64,000 bases of DNA from assembly GCA_026874595.1 (NCBI GenBank), contig CM049312.1:65630929-65694928 (forward strand). Direction: 5' to 3'. This DNA is from Sipunculus nudus. Lineage: Eukaryota > Annelida > Sipuncula > Golfingiida > Sipunculidae. Below the pieces are notes generated by a model. It was not told the DNA's origin, ran no database searches, and saw only the letters and a program-made list of their open reading frames with translations. The position numbers and the translations under genes are program-made. This document shows, in pieces, positions 47,801 to 59,879 of the stretch (position 1 is the first letter of the stretch; each line of letters begins with the position of its first letter).

Positions 47801-48158
47801 GGAACATCCCGAAGCTGCCTTCGCCAACTTCCGCCTCTGGCAAAGTGTTGGGCTGTCTCTAGCATTTGCTTATGGCAAGGTCTTATGCGTCATGGCGAGA
47901 GTTCTCGTGAGTCTGTCAGTGTTGGTGATCAGCACAGTTTTATACATGGTGATGGAGATACGTCTTCGTCTGAGCCAAAGAGAGGCTCAAAGGTCAATCG
48001 AGGGTCGCTCACTCGTCATGCCAGAGGGCGCCACGTGGGTGCCACACGTAAGTCCTTTCCATGGCACCAATACACAATGGGAAATCACGGAGCCAACGTT
48101 GCCTCACGAGAGTGATGACGAGAACAACGCAAAGAAAAAGAAAAGCCACAAAGAGTAA
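44853..48158 (+). CDS. UNC-93-like major facilitator membrane protein
   Basis: Three exons, 44853-45887, 46784-47051 and 47779-48158, join into 560 codons. Intron 1 is phase 0 (GAG/GTAAGG, TTTTCAG/) and intron 2 is phase 1 (AGTT/GTAAGT, TTTCAG/). Residues 1-75 are a Ser/Lys-rich cytoplasmic N-terminus, longer than in vertebrate UNC93A as I recall it. A series of hydrophobic helices follows from about residue 77. Family marks are WGNLISSLV near residue 222, a short Cys-x4-Cys loop after it, SGVQQ and FTESYVTCALG across the exon 1/2 junction, and GVLF...EAAFANFRLW in exon 3. The last ~65 residues are a charged tail ending in Lys-rich sequence. UNC-93 proteins are multi-pass membrane proteins; known members regulate a two-pore K+ channel (nematode UNC-93) or Toll-receptor trafficking (UNC93B1). 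The substrate or partner here is unknown. The ATG follows AAA at -3, and all introns fit. Confidence 0.92.
47092..47275. repeat. Short dispersed repeat in intron 2 of the UNC-93-like gene
   Basis: The block starts TATACGGTAAAACCTTGCCT, contains repeated GACCACCTC/GCGACCACCTC phrases and ends ATTTCGAGGTTTAAATG. The AAACCT/AGGTTT ends are inverted. It looks like a small non-coding mobile repeat, based on internal structure only because no second copy is in the window. Confidence 0.4.
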
Positions 48159-48233
48159 TGGCGTCTTTTATGCACATAGACGGGCCAAAATGCAATATAC
48201 AACTGCAAAGTTTGCAGATGTCGCCATTGCGTA

Positions 48234-48305
<72 letters not shown>

Positions 48306-48518
48306 TCTTCAATTTACCTCTGCCGGTAGACTTCTCAACATTCCAAAGCACTAACGGTCCACTGAAGGAATAGAGGGGACTGTTTCGTTTTATTGACAGA
48401 AAGGTTACATAAAAAAAAATTCATGGTTTAGGACCGGACCTATTGATTGTTTGCCGATGAAATTTGTCCGACAAGACCCTGTTCAAGACACCAGTGACTG
48501 ATCCATTATATATATATA

Positions 48519-48564
<46 letters not shown>

Positions 48565-50599
48565 TTTTCATATTGTTTCCATTTTTTTCTAAGAAAAGAA
48601 TTATGCATTTCGTGATGCATTTTGGCAGAATTTTAAAGTTGGACCATATGTTGTCACCATTACATAGGCTGTTACACGTTAAATCTTTTTGTAAGGGTTA
48701 TACTTGTTTATATATCTTCATTGTGGCTCCACAACAGGCTAGAAATCACCTCAATATAAGTTACATATTGGGCGGGTTTCTTTTTCTTTACACTAACTAG
48801 TACGTGCACGGTTCAGGGAAATATTGTCCACTTTGCCAAACAGGGAAATTTCAGAGTCTCCATGACACTCACAGATAATGTTCGAGGACAACCTGTCATG
48901 TTTGCATGTTCTCTGCACTAATGATCTATATTATAACTGACAGTAGTGCTACTCGACCTTTTATCGTAACTCCTTTTTGGACCAGCCTCGGAAATACCCG
49001 TTTTGGTTAATTTTGTTGTGAACGATACAAAATGTGTCCCAAGGGGGTCATTATCCATAAATCCCGAGCAATTTACATTTTCCCGGGAAAAGCTATTGCT
49101 GCGCCAACAACTGGGAACTGCGAGACTTACACAATAACGGTAAAACTTCTGGTATAGGCAATGTCTACATCTACCATTGTTTTAGGGGTAATGTTGCGTT
49201 TGGTGCAGGCTCACCACGCTATGATTCTATTAGATACAAATTTTGCACTGTTAGTCGCTGCTGCTGGTTTACTAACTGGACTAAGTGGGTTTACAAACAG
49301 TAATTTCGGCGTTTAGGCCAGAATTGTATTTGTAAATAGCACAAAAGCACCCATGTGTGAACTACAGCATATTTAATTATATTAATGAAGTGATCTGATC
49401 TTTGGAAATTATATATTTCATATGCAAGTAATTAATACGTGAAAGGCATAATTAATTAGTGTGCATTATTAATTTTTAGTCTGAACATCGGTCACGTTTC
49501 ATATCAGGATAAAATATGCCATGTCACGATGAAACATTCTTCAAGAGGACATATTTTGGGTAGATTATTTTGCATATTTTGGGGTAGATGAATTAAAATA
49601 TTTGGTACGCTTAATCTTTTCTACCTAACCAGCGACACTAATCGGTGACTGCTAATAATAAATGCTCCGTTCAGGTACCTCGAAAAAGAAAGTGCTTTCC
49701 GTCAACCTCTTTCAGGAGTAGCGTTTTTATGACGCTCATTCGGTTGGAGTAATAGATTTAGTCCGTTTTTGTGATATTAGAAGCGGGGATGGGTTAGATG
49801 ACCCGAACACGCCAATGGAAGCTCAATACGCATGCGCGGAGAAGGTTAATGTTTTTTAATATGAACAAAATACAAGTTTATTTGTTACGCAATTTAGTTA
49901 TACCCAGGCGCAGATTTAGGACGCAGGGGAGACTGGATCATATTAATATACGTAATAAATGTTAATAAGATCTGATAAAATGTGATAACTTTATGTGTAT
50001 GTGATAAATAATGCACACGTGTTGATCAGTTTAGTATAGCTAGATGTAAAATAAAACACTCGGGAAGAATAAATATATGTTTACATGTTTGTGTTGTGTT
50101 TCAGTATTATTTTATCTACCCGAGTACCCTTTTCCGTTCTGCCTCTAATTAGCCCCGTGTCCCCTGATGTGTGATCACGTCACCCACATCAGTAACAAAA
50201 AGAAGTGCCTCCGATGAGTAAAATGGACTAAGCGAGTCCTTTATAAGTGGTCATGAACCAATTCTTTCGAAATGAGCTTTACAGAATCAGTGTGTATTTG
50301 GTAATTGGTGTGGGTGCAGTATGTCCCATGAATGAGCCAGGTGGAGTGAGTTCTTGATGAGTGCGTAGGTTAATTGATCCCGATCCAGTCAAATTCTACT
50401 GAGTTTTCTGGGTCCAGGGAGTGTCTGATGCGTGCTCGAAATCATGTGCGTCCCTGATGAGTTATACGGGTATAGTGTGGATTTAATTGGTGCTCCGGTT
50501 TTAGTGAGTTCAAGGGAAAGCAGGAAAATGTGGGTTCAAGAGCCAGTGGGTCCCTGATAAGTGATACAAATACAGTTAATCCTTAGTAAGTGGAATTGG
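48159..50599. other. Non-coding stretch 3' of the UNC-93-like gene
   Basis: (TA)n tracts occupy 48238-48302 and 48507-48561. From about 50330 the sequence shows degenerate GATGAGTG-like phrases, the worn left edge of the 29-bp minisatellite. No gene is supported. Confidence 0.55.
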
Positions 50600-51868
50600 A
50601 GTCAGTGTATTCCTAATGAGTGATCCGGATCCCGTGTGCCCCTGATGAGTGACCCATATCTCTTTTGTCGTTGATGAGTGACCCGGATCCCGTTTGTTTC
50701 TGATGAGTGACCCGGATGCCGTTTGTTCCTGATGAGTGAACCAGATCCCGTTTGTCCTAGATGAATGACCCGGATCCTGCATTCCTTAATTAATGTACGC
50801 TCCCGAGGCAGCAGAAAACTTGCGCTTCTAAAGAAGCAACTGATTTTACCGCTGCCTGGTTTGACCGTTTATGATACACTTAGACACCAGCTGGTGGTTC
50901 GCGGTCTGCTGAAAAACGTGTTTGTGATGTGACCAACAGCCAACCAGATGCCAATTAACAAAAACTCGACAGGCATCCTGGCTCCGCCCATAGCTGCGCT
51001 TCATGCACGGGTTACACTTATTAAAGAACAGTCGAATTTTAATTGCTTCCTCTACATTCTCGCATCATCGACCGATTCGATTATGAAATCACGATTATGT
51101 TAGTGTAGCCATGAATCTGTTGTCTACAAAACTGAAACCAGCCAGCGAGGAGTGCACGGAGCCTTTGTTGTTACATTTCGTTTATATTACAACTCATCGG
51201 CCGGGCATCCTATGTGCCTATGTTCCTGTGTAAACCACGTGAGGGCCATTCTCTCTGAGCCTCTGGTCTGTTCAAATGGTTGCCGGGGCGATGAACTGTC
51301 ACTCAAAACGAAATGAGCGACATTGTCTCCATGTATTCCTCGCTTGGCTGGTAAACCGTTTTGTCTTCCAGCACGGGGTCTCATCTGATTGGACCAAAAT
51401 AAAGTGCTCCCCTCTGGTGTAGCGATTCAGGATACGAGGTCAAAACAAACAGCGCTTAAGATATAGGTAGTAGGCCTATAGGTACAGGGCTGTGTGAAGA
51501 GTGTATAATTAATGACCCAAATTTGTTTGTCCCTGATGAGTGATCTGGATCCCGTTTGTCCCCGATGAGTGATCTGGATCCCGTGTGTCGTTGATGAGTG
51601 ACCCAGATCCCGTTTGTTCCTGATGAGTGACCCATATCCCGCTTGTCCTCATGACTGACCTAGATCCCGTTTGTCCCCGACAAATGACCCAGATCGCGTT
51701 TGTCCCTGATGAATGACCCGGATCCCGTTTTTCCCTGATGAATGACCCAGATTCGTTTGTCCCTGACGAGTGATCTGGATCCCGGTTGTCCTTGATGAAT
51801 GACCCTGATCCCGTTTGTCCCTGATGAGTGATCTGGATCCCGTTTGTCCCTGATGAGTGTACTAACAC
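50600..51868. repeat. 29-bp minisatellite interrupted by an insertion
   Basis: Units of the type GATGAGTGACCCGGATCCCG plus TTTGTCCCT recur at 29-bp spacing in two blocks, 50600-50795 (about 6 units) and 51507-51868 (about 12 units). Variants alternate ACCCGGATC, ATCTGGATC and ACCCAGATC. Long frames on the minus strand (Ser/Gly/Thr/His-rich repeats) arise because a 29-bp unit cycles through all frames; I do not consider them genes. Confidence 0.85.
50796..51506. mobile_element. 711-bp insertion in the minisatellite with 8-bp target duplication
   Basis: AATTAATG abuts both sides (50788-50795 and 51507-51514). Joining the flanks through one copy restores the 29-bp unit phase exactly. The ends are weakly inverted (TACGCTC against ATACACTC in reverse). 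No transposase frame is present. An 8-bp duplication fits a non-autonomous hAT-type or related element, but the termini are not diagnostic. Confidence 0.65.
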
Positions 51869-52165
51869 AAATTTTCTCCTGCTAGTAACATTCTTTTTTT
51901 CTGTTCAATGTCAATCATTAATGTGTGGAACACACAATGGCAATAAAACCGACTTTAGAACCAGTGGTTCTCGGCCGAGTATTCAGGATTTCTACGGGTG
52001 TCATTCATCAAAATTGTCAAAAAAGGGTCGTAAGTTAAGAGCGGGGGGGGGGGGGGGGGGGGGCACGACCCCTTAAACCCTTTGTCATGCAAAAGATTTG
52101 TCTAGAAAAAGGTCGTAGGTTGAGATCAGGGTGGGGGGGGGGGATCCCCCGGGATCCGCGCCTGC
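51869..52165. repeat. Poly-G repeat pair with GGGATCCGCGCC end
   Basis: Two related blocks about 87 bp apart (AAAAGGGTCGTAAGTTAAGA at 52020 and AAAAAGGTCGTAGGTTGAGA at about 52107) each lead into a poly-G tract (52046-52063 and 52133-52143). The right end GGGATCCGCGCCTGCAG matches the GGATCCGC-ended family. Confidence 0.6.
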
Positions 52166-52658
52166 AGCTAAAATTATATTTGAGCTTATTTTGTTAGTTC
52201 AAATTCAAATTTTCAAGTACTATTTTTACGTATTCAGGTCATGTTTTGCATTCAGAATGATCCTTTATAGGGTTCAATAGGAAACTTTAAAAAAAAATGG
52301 AGTCATATATTCTGTTGAAGTTTTATTAATTGACATTGATAATCATTATAATGTATATTCAGCAATGGAAGGTATATATTAAGTATATTTAAAATCAGTT
52401 AGTAACCATGACACGCCTATATACCTGAACAGGTGAACCTGGATCAATCAAATGACTAAAAGCTTTAACATCAATAACCCATTAATTCACACTGGATATG
52501 TACTCCTACAGTCACAGCTGTCACACGTTATATGAACAAGAGCAAGGTTTTTTGACAGTCAGTTTGGATACCACGCAAATAACAACTGGCTAGACCAGAC
52601 TCGGGCACTAGATATTTGCCAGTTTAAAAAAAATGAAATGCACGTATAAAAATTGAGA

Positions 52659-52662
<4 letters not shown>

Positions 52663-52728
<66 letters not shown>

Positions 52729-52739
52729 ACGACTTGACA

Positions 52740-52799
<60 letters not shown>

Positions 52800-52811
52800 A
52801 CGACTTGACAA
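52663..52811. repeat. Duplicated (TA)n plus GTCACGACTTGACAA block
   Basis: ACAA(TA)n followed by GTCACGACTTGACAA occurs twice in tandem: TA tracts at about 52663-52725 and 52745-52796, with the GTCACGACTTGACAA copies at 52726-52740 and 52797-52811. It looks like a segmental duplication of a microsatellite next to a transposon end. Confidence 0.8.
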
Positions 52812-53040
52812 TCCGCCCCTTAACAATCCAAAAACCTTACAATCCGACACTATTTTGTAAAAAACGAACGGAACCCTTCGAAATTAGCCTTGACAAACCG
52901 ACAGCCTTGGATTCCGACCCCAACATGACATTTCACTACACAAACAAGGATACCGACGAATTTTCTGACTTGACAATCCTACCGGTATATTTTCCTTTGA
53001 TGTCAGTCATCGGGCTCATGCACACAGCACCCTGATCAAT
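52790..53040 (+). mobile_element. Probable subterminal region of a pogo/Tigger-like transposon
   Basis: Repeated ACTTGACAATCCG-like words (52801, 52821-52850, 52889 and 52967) recall the sub-terminal repeats of DNA transposons. The stretch lies just left of the transposase remnant at 53154. It is open for 76 codons at 52805-53035, but the peptide is not recognised and the frame is probably incidental. Confidence 0.35.
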
Positions 53041-53153
53041 TAGGCGTGAAATCCAGCGATACGTATTGTTCTAACCGTACATTAGATTTATTTATTAGAA
53101 TTACATGTATTGAGTCAATTTGCCTCAGTAATTAAGTCAGTTCGGATCTGTAA

Positions 53154-53421
53154 GTGGCAGACATGATCGAACCTCTCCCGTGTGTGGAACACACGGAGGT
53201 GAAGAACGAGGTCGGGGACCTTATGCAGGCACTGAACAGCGCTGACCACGTGACCGCCGAGGAATACATCGCATTGGACAACATGGAGCCCACGGACGCA
53301 ATGCCGACGGCCGCTGTTATTGTTTCAATGGTCAAAAAAAGGAGGCGACAGTGACAGCGAGCCTGAGGGAGAAGATGATCCTCCTAAACCAGTAACTCCC
53401 AGAGTTACATATGATCACCAC
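53154..53421 (+). pseudogene. C-terminal remnant of a pogo/Tigger-type transposase
   Basis: The frame from 53154 contains VTAEEYIALDNMEP and PTAAVIVSMV, which fits the TAEEY-x-x-x-D plus acidic tail layout of jerky/Tigger transposase C-termini. At an A7 run (about 53334-53340) the frame ends in Lys/Arg and TGA. One base out of phase, the sequence continues as an Asp/Ser/Glu/Pro-rich tail (GDSDSEPEGEDDPP) to TGA near 53427. The DDE catalytic core and DNA-binding domains are absent. It is a dead fragment identified from motif style alone. Confidence 0.45.
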
Positions 53422-53427
53422 CCATGA

Positions 53428-54824
53428 ATAATTATAGACTATTGAGTTATTAAAGAATATGAATTCCTTATACGCTGTATGGATTGGTCGAAAAATTCAT
53501 GACAGACCAGTTGTCTTCACTCTTCTTCAGAGTTGGAATCTGTAGTATACTGAACGCCATCTGTCGTAGTAAGAATGAAACATTTACTTGAACGATCAGG
53601 ACAAAGTTAATCAGGCAAACACACATCAACCATTTACAAGCATTATTCAGCATGTAAATATACATATAATTATACGTCCAATTTTAGACGATCCATCCCC
53701 AGTCAGATACTCATCATGTTTAAATACAGTCGTTCACATTCGTTGTGTCACAAGAACCTCTGTAAATATGAATTTAGCCATTGACTCATTCACATACAAC
53801 CCTCAGTTTAGTTGCGTTTACGTGTACTATGCGGTTAGCGGCATGCGAAAAAGATTTTTTCGCTCTAGTTCTTTTATTATATAGCGTTTACCGGGCCTGT
53901 GGCATGAGACACGCTGTAAAATGGAATTCTCAGGGGAAAATTGGATTCGTATACCGCGCGCGCGGTATAGAGCCTTTGGGCCCTGGTTACAATATGCATG
54001 AACAGATGCAGCGCGACCTAACGGAATTTGACATCATCGGGCCCATATCACAAGAACGGAAAGGAACGCGGAACAGGTGCCTAATTTACGGAAAATAACG
54101 GAACAAAGATATAAAAAGTGTCATAATTTTTAAATGAGAGAATGTTTTATGACATAATTTATAGTAATAAACGTATTTCAAAATATGCGATTTGTTAAAT
54201 TTTTATTTTAGCCCTTGTTACGCGTTCCGTGTTTTATGCCAGCCCGGAAGGTGTGTGTGAGGCCTTTTGTTTTGGCTTTGCCAAACTGACTTCAAAAGAC
54301 CAAAGCGTAGTGAATGGTGGTCGCATTAAACAGTTTCGACTCTATCTAAATATCCACGTGTCTTGTGTTTAACATCTATATTTAAGAGTTGTGTGTGTGC
54401 GCTGTGAGTATTCATATGCCCTGTACATTTTAATGTAAGTTTATGCAGCCATTTTTCCCATGTTCGTTTTAATCCGAGTATAATATAATATGTATAGAAC
54501 AATGCTTCTTTTGTATATGAATGAAAATTGAACGGCACTGACTACAGCATGCAGATTATGTTTTAATATAAACCTGACGTGGTCACAGAAACATTAAAGA
54601 GTGCACCAGGCAGCATTTATCAAAATGGATGTCCTCAATTAAAATTACAGTAAAGGTGGTGAGAGAAAAACTGAAATACGTCATAAGCGATTTTGGACCT
54701 ATCCAAATACCATGTATGTTAAATATACATGAATTATAGTGTCGTCTCCTTAAAAAATTATGATATGTCACATTAGTTTGATCAAAAACTGTTTGCTTAC
54801 TCCTGTACGAACGTTGAAACATGC
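53428..54824. other. Non-coding stretch
   Basis: No gene is supported. A CGCGCGCG palindrome (ACCGCGCGCGCGGTAT) lies at about 53954-53969. Confidence 0.5.
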
Positions 54825-55145
54825 ATGCACCGGGCGCGATTTGTGGCCCAAAACATAAGCAAAGCGCTCTCCCCACCTAGTAGACGTTACAAGCAACTTC
54901 ACAAATCAAGATTTTTCAGGCTTTCAGTCGGTATTTTATGTCTTTTTTCTCTCACATTTCTTCTCCTTGCCTGTAATTTGTCGCGCATGCGCAGGATCGG
55001 ATCTTTGGTCATGCAGTCTTGTTATAGTATACAGAAACGTAGACTTACTCTCATAAGAACAAGAACAAGGTTAAACAGGCGACTTGGGGATAGCGGCGCT
55101 TGTGTCTGGAAGGTTTTGCAGGGAACTGTTTTTGTATTCAGCTAA
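54825..55145 (+). CDS. Possible small single-pass membrane ORF
   Basis: An ATG-initiated frame of 106 codons begins with about 30 mostly basic residues. A hydrophobic segment of about 20 residues follows (LSVGILCLFSLTFLLLA, residues 35-51), then an Arg-rich region. This layout resembles the N-terminus of a type II membrane protein such as a Golgi enzyme, but no catalytic domain or homology is recognised. No splice signals were established, and a chance frame is quite possible. Confidence 0.2.
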   Translation: MHRARFVAQNISKALSPPSRRYKQLHKSRFFRLSVGILCLFSLTFLLLACNLSRMRRIGSLVMQSCYSIQKRRLTLIRTRTRLNRRLGDSGACVWKVLQGTVFVFS

Positions 55146-56580
55146 AAAACAATTATAGCGTACGATAATATACGTATTATCTGAAATGTTCATGCACCTT
55201 TGAACCTCCGGGTGAGTCCTAGCGTATAGTACGTGTTGCGGTGATTCTACTGGTCGTGGTTCAAAAGGCTAAAGAATATTTTCCATGCCCAATTTTCTGG
55301 TTCATGCTTCCATATGGCCTATGTCCTTAAGAAAAAGAAAATAAATCATGTGACAAGGTGTCGTATTATAACCCAAAAGCCAAGTCTTTCTACCAAATTA
55401 CCGTGACTTTAAAGTTAATTGGCCAGTCCGTTCTTTCATAATGTTTATGTAATTCAAATACTGTGCTTATGGGAACCAACCCTTGTATGCACGGCTTATG
55501 AGAACTGACATCTCTAATGAGAACTGACATCTTGAAACTAATCTAAATCGAAAATTTATAATTCAAACAACTTTTCTCAGAAAAAAAAATTGGGAATAGA
55601 AAAAAATAGTGCATGATATTTCCTTTTAAATGTCTCTTTCCCTCTTAGAACGACTTAACAGCATCATACAATAACATGAAAGAAGGGGAGAAGCTGTTTT
55701 CTGGAAATCTATGAATTTAAGCTAGTTGAACTTTATAAGTAGCATTATCCTTAATTATACATACTCTCCGCTTTCCACAACTGCTTTATCTGCCTTTTCA
55801 AAGTCGAAATGATCCAATGATACGGCAACATCACTGAAGACTTCATACGAAAATGCAGTTTAAAAGTATATTATCTTCGCCTGAATGCTGCATGTCCCTC
55901 ATCAACTGTACCACGTCGGCTAAAATTTGAAGTGTAATCTGGCTAGGATCTAAAATACATGTTTTAAACAGTTTATGTTCCAGCATTAAACACCAGCAAA
56001 GATTTTGATTTGACATTTATCTATTTAAAAATATACGTGAAAGGATAATATTATTCTTAAGAGGACGGATTTCAATCAATATAATACATATTAAAAAATA
56101 ATTAATTAAGAATCGATCAAATAAATTTTACAATCAGCGATATAACCTGTACAGTGGTACGGACGTTGATGAAAACATTCTTCTCGTATTTCTGCCATCT
56201 GGCACTTATTTTGCAACTACTTTAAGAGCTACGCCAGACACTGAAGCTGACCTCTTTGATGCATTGTATCTCGTCCATCCGGCAGTATACGGGCTCCAGG
56301 CATAAAAATACGTTCTGCAATTTCTTCTTGGCCATATCCATCGTACAGCTTCTGGAATACTTAATTCTGCTCCTTGTTTCTTTGGAATACATGATCTGTT
56401 TCATACTTTACATAATTACTTGAATGGTGTTGGGATTAATGGCACTTCACTGTATTTAGTTTGATATAACCCGTCAGGATATTTGTTGTTTGAAATGGTA
56501 CGTAAATAAATTGTAACAAGGGTCAGTGAACTATCCATGCATGGGTGCTTTTATATACGCACAGTTCATTTCATTATATT
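55146..56580. other. Non-coding stretch left of the satellite array
   Basis: AT-rich sequence with no supported gene or repeat boundary. A short direct repeat GAGAACTGACATCT occurs twice at about 55500-55533. Confidence 0.55.
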
Positions 56581-58408
56581 GTCCCTTTAAAATTTACTGT
56601 CGGAATGATAAATACCACAGTAGGAATTCATATGATACGAAGCATGTAAATACAGCTTTTTAAACGAAAGAAAAAATTAAAGATTACATTTCTTACCAAA
56701 TATCAGTCTTATGTAGAAGGTAGCCATAAGGTAACCCCTTTAAAATTTACTGTCGGAATGATAAATACCAAAGTAGGACATCATATGATACGGAGCATGT
56801 TAATACTGCTTTTTAAACGAAAGAAAAAATTAAAGATAACATTTCTTACCAAATATCAGTCTTATGTAGAAGGTAGCCATAAGGTAACCCCTTTAAAATT
56901 TACTGTCGGAATGATAAATACCAAAGTAGGACATCATATGATACGGAGCATGTTAATATTGCTTTTTAAACGAAAGAAAAAATTAAAGATAACATTTCTT
57001 ACCAAATATCAGTCTTATGTAGAAGGTAGCCATAAGGTAACCCCTTTAAAATTTACTGTCGGAATGATAAATACCACAGTAGGACTTCATATGATACGGA
57101 ACATGTTAATACTGCTTTTTAAACGAAAGAATAAATTAAAGATTACATTTCTTACCAAATATCAGTCTTATGTAGAAAGTAGCCATAAGGTAACCCCTTT
57201 AAATTTACTGTCGGAATGATAAATACCACAGTAGGACTTCATATGATACGGAGCATGTTAATATTGCTTTTTAAACGAAAGAAAAAATTAAAGATTACAT
57301 TTCTTACCAGATATCAGTCTTATGTAGAAAGTAGCCATAAGGTAACCCCTTTAAATTTACTGTCGGAATGATAAATACCACAGTAGGACTCCATATGATA
57401 CGGAGCATGTTAATATTGCTTTTTAAACGAAAGAAAAAATTAAAGATTACATTTCTTACCAGATATCAGTCTTATGTAGAAAGTAGCCATAAGGTAACCC
57501 CTTTAAATTTACTGTCGGAATGATAAATACCACAGTAGGACTTCATATGATACGGAGCATGTTAATATTGCTTTTTAAACGAAAGAAAAAATTAAAGATT
57601 ACATTTCTTACCAGATATCAGTCTTATGTAGAAAGTAGCCATAAGGTAACCCCTTTAAATTTACTGTCGGAATGATAAATACCACAGTAGGACTTCATAT
57701 GATACGGAGCATGTTAATATTGCTTTTTAAACGAAAGAAAAAATTAAAGATTACATTTCTTACCAGATATCAGTCTTATGTAGAAAGTAGCCATAAGGTA
57801 ACCCCTTTAAAATTTACTGTCGGAATGATAAATACCACAGTAGGACTTCATATGATACGGAGCATGTTAATATTGCTTTTTAAACGAAAGAAAAAATTAA
57901 AGATTACATTTCTTACCAAATATCAGTCTTATGTAGAAAGTAGCCATAAGGTAACCCCTTTAAATTTACTGTCGGAATGATAAATACCACAGTAGGACTT
58001 CATATGATACGGAGCATGTTAATATTGCTTTTTAAACGAAAGAAAAAATTAAAGATTACATTTCTTACCAGATATCAGTCTTATGTAGAAAGTAGCCATA
58101 AGGTAACCCCTTTAAAATTTACTGTCGGAATGATAAATACCACAGTAGGACTTCATATGATACGGAGCATGTTAATATTGCTTTTTAAACGAAAGAAAAA
58201 ATTAAAGATTACATTTCTTACCAAATATCAGTCTTATGTAGAAAGTAGCCATAAGGTAACCCCTTTAAATTTACTGTCGGAATGATAAATACCACAGTAG
58301 GACTTCATATGATACGGAGCATGTTAATATTGCTTTTTAAACGAAAGAAAAAATTAAAGATTACATTTCTTACCAGATATCAGTCTTATGTAGAAAGTAG
58401 CCATAACC
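56581..58408. repeat. 152/153-bp satellite array, about 12 units
   Basis: The word CGGAATGATAAATACC recurs at 56601, 56754, 56907, 57060, 57212, 57364, 57516, 57668, 57821, 57973, 58126 and 58278. Unit lengths are 153, 153, 153, 152, 152, 152, 152, 153, 152, 153 and 152; the change is one A in CCTTTAAAATTTACTG. Units differ by only a few bases, so the array is young or homogenised. The right half shows a 305-bp dimer pattern. Long frames appear where 153-bp units are consecutive, but the 152-bp units break them, so no coding is inferred. The last unit ends at TAGCCATAA. Confidence 0.95.
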
Positions 58409-59879
58409 TAGCTGCACAAGGTTTTTTAATAGAATAATATACTTTTTCAATGTGATGTAAAATGCAAATACATAAATGTGAAGCGGGTCTTTGCTTAACA
58501 CAATATGCTATAATTAAATTGTATGAGATAAGTTATCAACACTGTCGCCATGGTTCACGCTTTCAGTTGTAGCAGATAATCCAGTAAATGTGACCACACA
58601 AACAGCAGTTCTCCACATATCTGTCATGAAAAAAATGATTTCCTGTCAATAGTTTGCTTTGATAACTTTTCAGAATTTCTGTTAATTTTTATGATTTTGT
58701 TTACTTAGATAAGACCAATTTCGACATTTTTTCCGTTTAACTTCAAATCTACATTCGATGAAAGATTATTTGTCATTAAGAAGAATTCAATAGTCAAAAA
58801 TGCATGTCAATGTTCAGGCACTTTTATTGCACACTGTAGCATCAAACAAGATGAAAGTAAAAATTTAGTCAGGGATAACCTACACACACCGCTTAGCTGA
58901 AAGTTAGCATCGTTCTCTTCCGATATGGTCTGTGGGGACGGGAAATATATTTATTACACACTTTCTATACTTTAAAAATCAAATAATTTGGTCCCTGGCC
59001 TCAGCCCAGTCAGCATCCGACGACCATCCACCCAGCCCTGTCCCTTTGCCCACCGCCGCTGCCTAAAATGTTACCGAGCTTTTTAGGACAGTCCTCAATG
59101 TAGCAAATTGGACGACTTAACATTTCTATGGAGACGGTTCAAGGGTTGCTTAACCCTGCAGCTAGCTTGTTATAACTGATAAGCCACCATGAAAGACATG
59201 AATAAAAAGACATTCCACATTTTAACAGTCAACTTATGACTTTAACACTTTCGCCGGAATTATACAATTAAAGCGGCACAAAATCGGTTTTCTCTTGTAT
59301 TTTTAATCTAAATCAAAATATATATAAATATTGACTGTGGTGGTGCTAAATCATTGTATGGAAACTCCTCTCTGGCCACGTCTCGAAAATGCTCAATTTT
59401 GTGTAGTGTCTGAAGTGAAGGAAATGATGATAAGTTTGTCAAAAGGGCATTATTTTTCCTAATCGGCCTGAGGAATCTGACATTATTTCACGGAGGGTCT
59501 ATCGCATTGCCACTTATCAGAAACTACGCCAACTGGTGGACTTAACTCAGTGCTGGACCATCCCGGCCCAAGTCTTTCGGGTTATATGTTACTAAGTATA
59601 CCCATGTATTCTACCAGTGATATACACCCGCAAACAGGCGACTTTATTTCGGTTTAACCAGCAAATTAGCAATACTATATCTTCTTCATTACCTTCACCA
59701 CGTGAGGTGGTCCGATAGGTGTTCGCAATATCGTTTTTTTTTTTTTTGTTTTTCTTTTTTGTTATTACATTTGTCACTATTGGTTTCCCCCTACCAGGGA
59801 CTAAAATACTTTGCCTGGATTTCAATTTTGTCCCCAAGAAAAAGCTTATCCCTTATGTGAAGTTGCTTTATGTATCTGG
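58409..59879. other. Non-coding stretch
   Basis: No gene is supported. A poly-T run lies at 59736-59748. Confidence 0.55.

Noticed and set aside
51509-51868. Minus-strand frame of 119 codons with a His/Ser/Gly/Thr-rich peptide repeat
   Set aside because: It is a translation of the 29-bp minisatellite; a 29-bp unit passes through all three frames and no start context or splice signals support it.
56758-58285. Long frames of repeated 51-codon units in the satellite
   Set aside because: They exist only where consecutive units are 153 bp; 152-bp units break them, and codon 51-mers simply mirror the DNA repeat.
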